DNA from: Ammoniphilus resinae
Lineage (GTDB): Bacteria > Bacillota > Bacilli > Aneurinibacillales > RAOX-1
NCBI RefSeq assembly: GCF_017873965.1
Contig: NZ_JAGGKT010000003.1
Coordinates: 1-64,000, forward strand
Direction: 5' to 3'
Length of the DNA: 64,000 nucleotides
Each line of letters starts with the position of its first letter. Position 1 is the stretch's first letter. Position numbers and translations under genes: made by a program. Below are positions 7,868 to 14,859 of this stretch, piece after piece. The notes beneath the pieces are model-generated. The model saw nothing but the letters and a program-made list of their open reading frames with translations. It had not been told where the DNA came from and made no database searches.

Positions 7868-8236
7868 ATGGAAAAGTACATAGATGTGATGAAAAGAACG
7901 ATAGAGTTGTCCGTAACCTGCTTAGAAGGTTTGGAGCATATTAAAGTGAAGTTAAATGAAGGTCGATTTGAAGAAACCATCCAACTAATGAATGACGTAG
8001 TCACAGCCTTCTCCAAGATGGAAAGCTCCATTCAACCTATTTTCCATACATTGCCTTCCAATGAAATTCAACCTCTGACGCATTCCCTTATAAACGCATT
8101 TGAAAATGCCGTAACGGCTTACGAACAAGGACAAGCTGGAAAAGTGAAGGAGATCTTCCAATTCACGCTTTTACCAGCCTACAAGAAGTGGAAGGTTGAG
8201 GTGGAAAAAGTCTTTCATCCATACCTAATCTCATAG
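7868..8236 (+). CDS. Helical protein of unknown function downstream of hag
   Basis: A 122-residue soluble, mostly alpha-helical protein with no signal peptide or transmembrane segment. I do not recognise the family. Its all-helical make-up and location right after flagellin resemble export-chaperone-sized proteins such as FliS/FliT, but no signature motif is visible, so this is only suggestive. The ATG at 7868 is preferred over that at 7847 because AGGGG lies 8 bases upstream of it. The next gene, a YjfB-type motility protein, starts 30 bases downstream, so the two probably form a small operon after the hag terminator. Confidence 0.6.
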   Translation: MEKYIDVMKRTIELSVTCLEGLEHIKVKLNEGRFEETIQLMNDVVTAFSKMESSIQPIFHTLPSNEIQPLTHSLINAFENAVTAYEQGQAGKVKEIFQFTLLPAYKKWKVEVEKVFHPYLIS

Positions 8237-8266
8237 AGAAACCTTGGTAGAAGGAGGTGAAAGACG

Positions 8267-8461
8267 ATGGACATTGCTGCTTTATCGATCTCGTTAAGTC
8301 AAGCAAAGATCATGCAAGAAGCTAGTACATCCGTCATGAAGATGGCGATGGATACGGCTAAAACGAATGCAGCCAATTTAACGGATATGTTAGGTCAGAC
8401 TAAGGCTGTGGAGCAGGCTATGCAGCCACATCTAGGTTCACAGCTTGATGTTAGGCTTTAG
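8267..8461 (+). CDS. YjfB-family putative motility protein
   Basis: This 64-residue protein follows the YjfB pattern: MDIAALSISLSQAKIMQEAS at the start, a Met- and Ala-rich central helix, and a short polar end (PHLGSQLDVRL). The family is annotated as a putative motility protein in Bacillales; its molecular role is not established. AAGGAGGTGAAAGACG precedes the ATG. A more distant relative lies at 45631-45840, also within the motility region. Confidence 0.75.
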   Translation: MDIAALSISLSQAKIMQEASTSVMKMAMDTAKTNAANLTDMLGQTKAVEQAMQPHLGSQLDVRL

Positions 8462-8474
8462 CTGATTGCTGAAA

Positions 8475-8518
8475 TCAAGGAAGTCCCAAGATTAATTTTA
8501 AGATAGGGTCTTCCTTGA
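8475..8518 (+). repeat. Long hairpin without a T-tract
   Basis: TCAAGGAAGTCCC (8475-8487) pairs with GGGTCTTCCTTGA (8506-8518), a 13-bp stem with one T-T mismatch and an 18-base AT-rich loop. No run of T follows, so it is not a standard terminator. It stands just before the ribosome site of the next gene and may affect message stability or translation. Confidence 0.5.
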
Positions 8519-8542
8519 GTAATTTGAGGAGGGTATATTGAC

Positions 8543-8749
8543 ATGAGTGACTTTGGCGTTATTTTTTGTGGTGAATGTAACAGTCTGCAAGTTGATAGTG
8601 GCTATGATACAACTTCAACTCTTAGATGCTCAGGTTGCGGCAATGAGAAAGAGTTCAAAGTTGGAAAAGTGACAATTTCTTCTGATGCTAGGGTTAACCT
8701 AGATGAAATAATTACACAAGCTAGAACAGAAGCTCGGATCTTAGCATAA
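8543..8749 (+). CDS. Small zinc-ribbon-like protein
   Basis: A 68-residue protein with two CxxC pairs (FCGECNS and LRCSGCGNE) about 20 residues apart, the geometry of a zinc ribbon, then a short helical tail. The family is not recognised and the function unknown; nucleic-acid or protein binding would be usual for such ribbons. GAGGAGGG lies 8 bases before the ATG. It marks the start of the accessory stretch after the hag region and ends at a strong terminator. Confidence 0.55.
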   Translation: MSDFGVIFCGECNSLQVDSGYDTTSTLRCSGCGNEKEFKVGKVTISSDARVNLDEIITQARTEARILA

Positions 8750-8777
8750 AAAGTTTAGAGACCGATCTGGGGAGAAT

Positions 8778-8811
8778 GAGTAGCCAATGGGCTGCTCCTT
8801 TTTTCTTTTTT
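8778..8811 (+). terminator. Rho-independent terminator
   Basis: The stem GAGTAGCC / GGCTGCTC (8778-8797, one G-T pair) is followed by CTTTTTTCTTTTTT. It closes the hag-proximal transcripts before the accessory island. Confidence 0.85.
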
Positions 8812-8957
8812 GGGGCAATTGGGGAAAGTGGAGTGTGCCCCGAAAGCCCACTTGCTACTACCATGGTCCGAAATAGAACCATTGTAAACTGGAATGAAAG
8901 AATATTCGTACATATATTATAAATTGGAATATATACTCAAAGTAATAGAACGCATGG

Positions 8958-8985
8958 GGACTTCTTTTCGGAGAAGTCCTTTTTG
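8958..8985 (+). terminator. Terminator or attenuator upstream of small genes
   Basis: A perfect 8-bp stem GGACTTCT / AGAAGTCC (8958-8979) is followed by TTTTTG. It lies only about 30 bases before the ATG at 9014 with no recognised gene upstream, so it could be a leader attenuator rather than a gene end. No promoter could be placed confidently in 8812-8957. Confidence 0.6.
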
Positions 8986-9013
8986 CTGTGATTGAAAAGT
9001 GAGGAGGAAAGGT

Positions 9014-9223
9014 ATGAAAATCATCAAAGGATTTGTTGACCATGTGCTGTTGAAAGAGGAACAATCATTCCCTTGGACATTTCTTGAGTTCCTTGAAACG
9101 GAGTGGATGAAACTGTACGAAGCCTATTCAAATGGTGAGCCACTAGAAGAATTCACCCTGGAGATGTACGGGGTGCAGATAGTGTTGGAGTCAGGTGACA
9201 GCCTACCCAAAGGCAATAGGTAA
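9014..9223 (+). CDS. Hypothetical small acidic protein (island)
   Basis: A 69-residue protein that I do not recognise. It begins MKIIKGFVDHVLLKEEQSF and is aromatic- and acid-rich with no signal or membrane segment. GAGGAGGAAAGGT precedes the ATG at 9014; an earlier GTG in frame would overlap that site. Its last 29 bases overlap the next gene in another frame, so the two are translationally coupled. Such tiny coupled genes are typical of mobile or phage-derived islands. Confidence 0.5.
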   Translation: MKIIKGFVDHVLLKEEQSFPWTFLEFLETEWMKLYEAYSNGEPLEEFTLEMYGVQIVLESGDSLPKGNR

Positions 9224-9395
9224 AACCATCTTTCCAGAATACGTGGAGAGGATTTCCCTAGATGATGTGGAGATCTATCGCATGTACGTGATGGAAGGGG
9301 AGGACTACGGCAAGCTGTACTATTCCATAGTCGGTATGCTAGATGAAAACGCAGAGAAATTCTTAGAAAAGTACGCTGAATTGAATGAAAGATAA
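9195..9395 (+). CDS. Hypothetical small acidic protein, coupled to the previous gene
   Basis: A 66-residue protein starting at GTG 9195, with GGAG a few bases upstream inside the preceding gene. It is acidic and helix-prone towards the C-terminus (DENAEKFLEKYAELNER), without cysteines or membrane segments. The family is unknown. The 29-base overlap with the gene before and the terminator right after its stop define a two-gene transcript. Confidence 0.5.
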   Translation: MTAYPKAIGKTIFPEYVERISLDDVEIYRMYVMEGEDYGKLYYSIVGMLDENAEKFLEKYAELNER

Positions 9396-9398
9396 ATG

Positions 9399-9435
9399 CC
9401 CCGATCTCACAAGGAGATTGGGGTTATTTTTATTT
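9399..9435 (+). terminator. Rho-independent terminator
   Basis: The stem CCCCGATCTC / GAGATTGGGG (9399-9423, one G-T pair) is followed by TTATTTTTATTT, directly after the stop at 9395. Confidence 0.85.
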
Positions 9436-9451
9436 AGAGGGAGGAAAAGAA

Positions 9452-9934
9452 ATGTACATCGAAAATACTGATTTCAAAATAGCAGGCAACAAACAAGCCA
9501 AGCGGGTGAACATTGTGAGCCTAAAGATGGTAAGGGAGTCGAGTATCCTGTACAAAGAAAGAAGCGTTAGATCCCCAGAGGATGCTTACAAACTAGTAAA
9601 GGAATTTCTAGCCGATGCCGATCGGGAAGTCTTTGTGGTTACTTGTCTGGATACCAAAAACCAGCCAACAGCAATTAATATTTGCCATGTTGGAAGCCTG
9701 AACAGCAGTATAGTGCATCCGAGGGAGGTGATGAAGGCTGCCATCCTATCCAATAGTGCCTCCATCTTAGTGGCACACAACCATCCATCATCTGATCCTA
9801 CCCCATCAAAGGAGGACATTGAAGTTACTAAGCGACTCATGAAAGCTGGAGAAATCATTGGGATTGACGTTCTTGATCATCTAATCGTAGGAAATGAACG
9901 GTTCATTTCGCTAAAAGAAAAAGGATACCTATAA
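9452..9934 (+). CDS. RadC-family JAB-domain protein
   Basis: This 160-residue protein is a JAB/MPN-fold RadC-like domain. The metal-site pattern is present: VAHNHPSSDPTPSKED supplies H-x-H and the downstream Asp, and the upstream Glu lies in the VHPREVMKAA region. Full chromosomal RadC is about 225 residues with an N-terminal helix-hairpin-helix domain, which is missing. The short form is common on plasmids, phages and integrative elements, often next to recombination or anti-restriction genes. That matches the recombinase 800 bases downstream. The biochemical role of RadC-like proteins is not settled. Confidence 0.85.
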   Translation: MYIENTDFKIAGNKQAKRVNIVSLKMVRESSILYKERSVRSPEDAYKLVKEFLADADREVFVVTCLDTKNQPTAINICHVGSLNSSIVHPREVMKAAILSNSASILVAHNHPSSDPTPSKEDIEVTKRLMKAGEIIGIDVLDHLIVGNERFISLKEKGYL

Positions 9935-9947
9935 AGGGGAATGAAAG

Positions 9948-10352
9948 ATGAAGATGATTGGGGAAAGCGGTAGTAAGACGCATTTCATCAAAGCGTTAGC
10001 TGAAGCCAAGATTGGTCGATTAGAAGATTTTGTGCGAGAAAGAAAGGGGGAATTGAAGCAGATTGCAAGGCAAGATTATTCCGATCAAACAACATTGTTG
10101 CTGGATATGATCAGGGAAATCATTCCCGAATGCCAAGAGGTAAAAGTGAAGGTTGCTTCAGATCAAGTAGTACTAATGAATTGCTCGATTACGAAGAACC
10201 TCGACTATTCGTTCAAAATGTACCTAAACAGATCACCGAAAGAGATTACAGCGATGCTGATCATTCAAGTAGTCCTCCCCTATACACTCGACTTGTGGGA
10301 GCAGTTAGAGAAGGGAAGAGGAGAAAAGGAGGGACCAAAGTGCTTAGTCTAG
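9948..10352 (+). CDS. Hypothetical island protein
   Basis: A 134-residue, charged, probably helical and soluble protein of unrecognised family. It starts at ATG 9948 with AAAGGGGA upstream, 13 bases after the RadC-like gene, so they are probably co-transcribed. Its end overlaps the next gene by 13 bases; the overlapped bases contain that gene's AGGAGGG ribosome site just upstream, which indicates coupling. No motif gives a function. Confidence 0.5.
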   Translation: MKMIGESGSKTHFIKALAEAKIGRLEDFVRERKGELKQIARQDYSDQTTLLLDMIREIIPECQEVKVKVASDQVVLMNCSITKNLDYSFKMYLNRSPKEITAMLIIQVVLPYTLDLWEQLEKGRGEKEGPKCLV

Positions 10353-10651
10353 CTCGTGAAATTGTTCGAAATTATGCAAAGGAAATTTTAAACCTTGATT
10401 GCGATCCCGAAACCCTGAGTTGGGAGAGTGTGACATTGTACAAGGAGGAGATCGATCCTGATCTAATTCCTATATACGATCTTGAAGAACTTATTCACGG
10501 AGATCCGTTAACGATCTGGATGGTGACTATTGAAGAGACCGAAGATACCGAAATCATTTTGGCTCTGATAGAGGAAGAGGACAAGACAGGATTTCAATAT
10601 ATCATTTGGTTGGAAAATGGCGTTAGAGTGTGGAGTAAAGTCTTGGGCTAG
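10340..10651 (+). CDS. Hypothetical acidic island protein
   Basis: A 103-residue, strongly acidic protein of unknown function (segments such as EETEDTEIILALIEEEDKT), predicted mixed alpha/beta, with no signal sequence. I chose GTG 10340 because AGGAGGG lies 6 bases upstream. The frame stays open back to 10130, but that extension runs through the previous gene and has no ribosome site. High acidity and small size recall phage or plasmid anti-defence proteins, but there is no motif evidence for that. Confidence 0.5.
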   Translation: MLSLAREIVRNYAKEILNLDCDPETLSWESVTLYKEEIDPDLIPIYDLEELIHGDPLTIWMVTIEETEDTEIILALIEEEDKTGFQYIIWLENGVRVWSKVLG

Positions 10652-10743
10652 CTAACGACAAAACAAAGAAGGAACTGACGACAAAACTAAATCATGCTAA
10701 GCATGAAGATGTCATACCAAGTAATACCAAGGAAAGAGGATAG

Positions 10744-11502
10744 ATTGTAAAGGAGATTAGCACCCTCAAGCGGTTTTACATTGTCAACTACAAACAATGG
10801 CTACTGGACAAAGGGTACGCCATAGCTACCATTAACAAGAAGATCAATTCCTTGCAAGCGTACAACTTCTATTTAATATCGAAGGGGATGGCAACTGAAC
10901 AGGTTGTATTCCTAAGAAAAGATCAAGTGAAGATAGCATCGGGAAGACAAAATGTGAACGTACTGACTGATGAGCAAGTCAATCGTTTGTTGTTCTACAT
11001 ACAGGATCACCAAAACACCTCCCAACGAAATGAACTAGTCGTTTTGTTGCTCCTCTACACAGGAGTACGAGTAAGTGAGCTTTGCCAGATCAAGATTCAG
11101 GACATTGACTTCTTCACCAGTGAATTATCCATTTACGGAAAAGGAGGAAAGCACAGAGAAGTGCCGTTACGAAATGATTTGATAGCAAAAATTCGGGAGT
11201 ACCTCAAGGGAGAGCGAAGTCAAAGCAAATTTGCTGAAAGTAAGTACTTGTTAGTCAGTCAGCGAAACGAAAAGATGGCAAGGGATACGATTAACACACT
11301 TCTGGAAGAAATAGGAGCAGACTTGGAATTCAAAATCTATCCCCACCAGTTACGTCACACCTTCTGTACCCGATTAATTCACAAAGGAGTAGACCTCACA
11401 ACGGTGAGTCGTTTGGCAGGGCATCAATCCATCCTGACAACTAGCCATTTTTATATTTCCAGTAGTCGCAAACAAAAGCAAGAGGCTGTAAATTTGTTGT
11501 AG
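10744..11502 (+). CDS. Tyrosine recombinase/integrase, 5' end damaged or uncertain
   Basis: The catalytic domain of a lambda-type integrase is complete: Arg in TGVRVSEL, Lys in YGKGGKHREVPL, HxxR in YPHQLRHTF, AGHQS, and the nucleophile Tyr in TSHFYIS near the C-terminus. It should cut and rejoin DNA by a 3'-phosphotyrosine link. The N-terminal core-binding domain is readable from just after a TAG at 10741, but no good start with a ribosome site exists; the first usable start is TTG 10852, which would remove much of that domain. In the next frame, an ATG-initiated peptide ends in PRKEDRL at the TAA 10747-10749, so a one-base deletion near 10745 would explain the break. It is probably the mobility gene of the 8.8-13.3 kb island, perhaps inactive. 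Confidence 0.75.
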   Translation: MVKEISTLKRFYIVNYKQWLLDKGYAIATINKKINSLQAYNFYLISKGMATEQVVFLRKDQVKIASGRQNVNVLTDEQVNRLLFYIQDHQNTSQRNELVVLLLLYTGVRVSELCQIKIQDIDFFTSELSIYGKGGKHREVPLRNDLIAKIREYLKGERSQSKFAESKYLLVSQRNEKMARDTINTLLEEIGADLEFKIYPHQLRHTFCTRLIHKGVDLTTVSRLAGHQSILTTSHFYISSSRKQKQEAVNLL

Positions 11503-11533
11503 TTCAGGAGTTTTTGTAGTGATCGAAGACGAC

Positions 11534-11580
11534 GAAGCGCTGACGCGCTTCACCTCCCCAAAGGGGCCTGGACCCCTTGG
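11534..11580. repeat. Paired strong hairpins after the recombinase
   Basis: Two adjacent GC-rich inverted repeats: GAAGCGC / GCGCTTC (11534-11551, loop TGAC) and CCAA[A]GGGG / CCCCTTGG (11558-11580, loop CCTGGA). Neither has a T-tract. They lie 32 bases past the recombinase stop in a stretch whose composition differs from its AT-rich surroundings. Such structured DNA next to a tyrosine recombinase could be an element end or recombination site; this is inference. Confidence 0.5.
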
Positions 11581-11704
11581 CTGAACTAAAGCGTTAGCCT
11601 GGCGAATTTAAATATGGATTCCCTTGGTATTATCTGAACTTTCCGAAGGTTGATTATACAAGGAGGCGTTTCATGTGTTAAAATAGAAATAGGAGGTGTT
11701 TGAC

Positions 11705-11956
11705 ATGCTATGGTCGGAAGTAAGGGAAGTATATCCGGATCAATATGTTGTTCTTCAGGCGTTGTCTTTTCATATAAAAGATAATAAGAAAGTCGTAGAC
11801 GAAGTAGCGGTGATTAAGACTATTGATTCAGCTAGAGATGCTACAAGGGAATTAGTTCGGAGTTCGGGGGATAGGTTTGTATATCATACATCGAAAGAAA
11901 AGATTGAAATAGAAATTCGTCCAACTAATGGACTAAGGATAAGGGGGCTCCAATGA
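11705..11956 (+). CDS. Hypothetical partner of retropepsin-like protein
   Basis: An 83-residue protein beginning MLWSEVREVYPDQYVVLQAL. It is alpha/beta and soluble, with no known motif that I recognise. ATG 11705 has AGGAGGTG 6 bases upstream. Its stop overlaps the start of the next gene (ATGA, 11953-11956), the tightest form of coupling, so it probably works with the retropepsin-like protein, perhaps as its substrate, inhibitor or scaffold. That pairing role is inference. Confidence 0.55.
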   Translation: MLWSEVREVYPDQYVVLQALSFHIKDNKKVVDEVAVIKTIDSARDATRELVRSSGDRFVYHTSKEKIEIEIRPTNGLRIRGLQ

Positions 11957-12327
11957 AAGTAGAGTTAATACAAGGGCTTTTACATACTTCTATTACTATG
12001 GAATTTAACGGGAAGAGAAAGAGTATAGATAATGTAGTTATTGACACAGGTGCAGCTTATTCTATTATCTCTTCAGATGAAGTTGACGATATAGGTGTAT
12101 ATTGGAGTCCAGATGACGAAATAATTGATTCTATCGGAATGGGTGGAGTTCAAAATTCCTTTGTAAAAAGGATAGATAAAGTTGAATTTGCAGGAGAAGT
12201 ATTTACCTCGATACCTTTTGATTTTGGGTATTTTGCCCCTGAACTTAAAATTAATGGTTTGATTGGTCTCGATATTTTACTGGAAGGGAAGTTTTGTATT
12301 GACTTAAGGAACTTAATGATTGTTTAA
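11953..12327 (+). CDS. Retropepsin-like aspartic protease
   Basis: This 124-residue protein has the single-lobe aspartic protease signature VIDTGAAYSII (catalytic D31) and, near the C-terminus, the hydrophobic-hydrophobic-Gly pattern NGLIGLDILL expected of the retroviral fold. One lobe means it should act as a dimer, two Asp residues forming one site. The length matches retroviral-type proteases (about 100-130 residues). There is no signal peptide or membrane helix, so it is probably cytoplasmic, unlike SpoIIGA or TIGR02281-type secreted forms. It is translated with the 83-residue gene upstream. Target unknown. Confidence 0.7.
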   Translation: MKVELIQGLLHTSITMEFNGKRKSIDNVVIDTGAAYSIISSDEVDDIGVYWSPDDEIIDSIGMGGVQNSFVKRIDKVEFAGEVFTSIPFDFGYFAPELKINGLIGLDILLEGKFCIDLRNLMIV

Positions 12328-12568
12328 CTAAAAAACTAAGAGATTCTTTCATCTGAAACATCGCCACCTTAATTACATCTTGCCTCATCTCACCCTCACT
12401 AAGAGCTTTATTTCCATATAAGGATTACCCCCCTAATAAAAATGAACGCACACCGCGAAGTATTGCTGTGCTTTGCTTTACTATATTAAGGCGTTATCTT
12501 AGTGAAGTTTATCATCATTATTTTGGTTTAAATGGAATAAAGGTAATGTCTAAAAGGAAGTGTTCCCA

Positions 12569-13099
12569 ATGAGAAAGAGAATTCAACATCGTTCACATTC
12601 CACGGAGCAACAAATTGTTTCCTATAAAATCCCACCTCGAGAAAAACAAAAAGAGATTCAACAGATTCTGTGGAATCAAAAGAGGCTCACTATGTATTCT
12701 GATTGTTCACAGATACTCCATCATGGTATTTATGGATTGGGTGCAATGTTTGTCTGTGGTGGCACGACTCGTACCTATTCAAAGAAAATCTATTCACGCT
12801 ATGTGAACAAATCCACTTTGGGGGAATATTACGCAGTTGCTTTCACCATTCAACAGGTTCCCTCGTTTCTCCGGGATACCAAAGAAGTTTGTCCAGAGTA
12901 CTTGAAATTATTTACAGATATTGAAATCCAATGGGATCATCTAAGGGAAGAATATCAAGAAGCGATAAATGATATTCAAAAACAACTTGCAGTACTTACG
13001 CTTCCCTTCGAGATAAGCAATATGACAAATGAAGAAAAAAGATGTAACCCTTTTTACCGTGCCGCACATAATGCATCCCGCAAAGCAATTGGAAAGTAG
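12569..13099 (+). CDS. RNase H-like fold protein
   Basis: A 176-residue protein whose middle follows the RNase H plan: a strand with D45 (MYSDCSQ), a glycine turn (YGLGAMFV), a helix with E86 (STLGEYYAVAF), then a strand with D117 (LKLFTDIEI). The C-terminal AHNASRKA resembles the last helix of RNase H, but the fourth acidic residue is not clear. Length and a basic 40-residue N-terminus differ from housekeeping RnhA. It may cleave RNA in RNA/DNA hybrids or be a relative with another task. The start ATG 12569 has AAGGAAG 8 bases upstream. Family assignment rests on pattern only. Confidence 0.5.
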   Translation: MRKRIQHRSHSTEQQIVSYKIPPREKQKEIQQILWNQKRLTMYSDCSQILHHGIYGLGAMFVCGGTTRTYSKKIYSRYVNKSTLGEYYAVAFTIQQVPSFLRDTKEVCPEYLKLFTDIEIQWDHLREEYQEAINDIQKQLAVLTLPFEISNMTNEEKRCNPFYRAAHNASRKAIGK

Positions 13100-13176
13100 C
13101 TGAAGACGCTAATCACTCTTCGTTTTAACACGGTCTGACTCCATCACCAGATAAAGCATCAGTGTGGAGAAGTCTA

Positions 13177-13231
13177 ATGAGTAACCGCCCTTTCCCCAAA
13201 TAGTACAGGAAGGTTACTCATTTCGATTTTT
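13177..13231 (+). terminator. Probable terminator after the RNase H-like gene
   Basis: ATGAGTAACC (13177-13186) pairs with GGTTACTCAT (13212-13221). A second inner pairing (CCTTTCC/GGAAGG) shortens the loop, and TTCGATTTTTTG follows on the plus strand. The rest of the gap between 13100 and 13314 shows nothing else. Confidence 0.55.
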
Positions 13232-13314
13232 TGACTTGGTCATTCAAGTGTACGGATCAGGTCTAGATCAGATGTGAACAAGGGATTAGTCTCTTATCAC
13301 CTTAAATGTTGAAA

Positions 13315-14823
13315 TCAATTTGACTGGATGGAAACCGTGCTTGTCGATGGATCCCAATTAACTTCGGCGCCAAGGGCTTCGCTAATAAAACGTAAGGGGA
13401 CGTAGGACCTGCCGCCTTTCAAAAGTGCCGGCGCATCTAAATATAGGGTCCTTTGGTTTACCAGGGCGTTGTTATCTCCAATCCTAAGCGCAATATTTTT
13501 ACCGTCTTTCTTTAAATCAACGATCTGGGTATTCTGATCCCAATTCACCTCGGCAGCCAAGGTTTCACTAACAAAGCGAAGAGGCACAAAAATTCTGCCT
13601 GCTGTTGTATCCATGTACGGCTTGGCATCAACGAATGATATAGTCGATCCGTTGACTATTAACTCAATACCATGTTCCTTGAAATCTACTCCGCTTGTTG
13701 CTATTTTTTGAATTTGCCTTTTGTCATAGTCAATTACATACAAATATTTTCCATCAAATTCATACCCTGATACATCGTTAATCCCGGTGCTCTTCACATC
13801 ATCAAGCAGCCAGTGGTAATCCCATAGGGCTCGTCCTTGCTGTGATGTTTTTTGAACAGTAAATACTCCTTGATCATTCAAAAAATAAATGGATCCGTTT
13901 CGATAGATGGGACGCTCAATGAGATCGTCACTAGACAACTCCGTCGTCTTTCTTTCTCCTGATGCAAGATCTATATGGTGAATATAAACAGTTCCATCAT
14001 AGACATCCAACTGGTCACCATTTAAGACAGGCAAAACAAAATGATAAAGATTTCCTAATTCATATCGGCCTTGTATTTTTACAGCTAGTGGCCCATGCCA
14101 TTTGTACAGGATTTTCTCTTTTCCGTCCTTTAGAGCCACATATTGATGTAGATAACCCGCGGCTTTATAGGGGTCATTGACATCAATCCCCATTCGATTC
14201 TCATCCTGTTGGCGTACGTACACGATGGTTCCGTCTTTCGCAATAGAAAACCGGGGAAAGGTAATGTATTTGGCATAATCATAAAGTGTGTAATGTCCCC
14301 ATTGATATAAATTTTCTGGACCACCTGATTTGGTTTCAAAAAACGCATCAGGTTGAAAGCCCTCGTTTGTTTCAGCTTTGCTAAGATGTAATAGGGTTGC
14401 TTTCCCCTTGTGAATTTTAAAAAGAAGGTTATAGGTTCCTCCTAGAATCGGGTCACCATCAGTGGCAGTCAGTCCCTCATCTTGCCGATTTCGGAAGATG
14501 AGACCTGATAGGTATAGTTCATCGTTGTAATAATCTATGGTGGCTAAACGAAAGGAGCGAATGACAGCATCCGATTGTAGGTAACCAGGCAATAATGTCT
14601 TTAAATGGTACAAATCATAGAAGATCCTTTGCTGGTCATCCTTAATTTCCTTTATTGAATCCCCATCTAAGACGTAAATAACGCCGTTTTCAGCAGCTAG
14701 ACCTTGTGGCCAGTCCCATGGTTGATCTGGCTTCCCTAATGAAATAACTTGTTCCGTTTTCGCGTAGATGGGTGAACTCATAGATAGGAGGAACAGAAAA
14801 CAGAGAATTAGTTTACGTAACAA
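13315..14823 (-). CDS. Secreted beta-propeller-like protein with CuAO_N stalk domains
   Basis: The 502-residue product starts with a signal peptide (KLILCFLFLLSMSSPIYA). Residues of about 25 to 370 form a repetitive, beta-rich region with YLYVIDYDKRQI-like strands, suggesting a propeller. The last 120 residues hold two copies of the copper-amine-oxidase N-terminal domain pattern (GRIFVPLRFVSETLAAEVNW and GRSYVPLRFISEALGAEVNW), a wall-associated stalk module abundant in Paenibacillaceae. I chose TTG 14823, as AGAGG lies about 7 bases upstream; GTG 14841 gives a longer form. It follows the VWA-flagellin by 36 bases on the same strand, so both may be one operon. Ligand unknown. Confidence 0.75.
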   Translation of the reverse strand: MLRKLILCFLFLLSMSSPIYAKTEQVISLGKPDQPWDWPQGLAAENGVIYVLDGDSIKEIKDDQQRIFYDLYHLKTLLPGYLQSDAVIRSFRLATIDYYNDELYLSGLIFRNRQDEGLTATDGDPILGGTYNLLFKIHKGKATLLHLSKAETNEGFQPDAFFETKSGGPENLYQWGHYTLYDYAKYITFPRFSIAKDGTIVYVRQQDENRMGIDVNDPYKAAGYLHQYVALKDGKEKILYKWHGPLAVKIQGRYELGNLYHFVLPVLNGDQLDVYDGTVYIHHIDLASGERKTTELSSDDLIERPIYRNGSIYFLNDQGVFTVQKTSQQGRALWDYHWLLDDVKSTGINDVSGYEFDGKYLYVIDYDKRQIQKIATSGVDFKEHGIELIVNGSTISFVDAKPYMDTTAGRIFVPLRFVSETLAAEVNWDQNTQIVDLKKDGKNIALRIGDNNALVNQRTLYLDAPALLKGGRSYVPLRFISEALGAEVNWDPSTSTVSIQSN

Positions 14824-14859
14824 AAAAATACCTCTTTTCACTTGAAGCTTAGCTTCGTC

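Noticed and set aside
10130-10339. Longer N-terminal form of the gene at 10340-10651
   Set aside because: The extra frame lies within the preceding gene and has no ribosome site; AGGAGGG fits GTG 10340 exactly.
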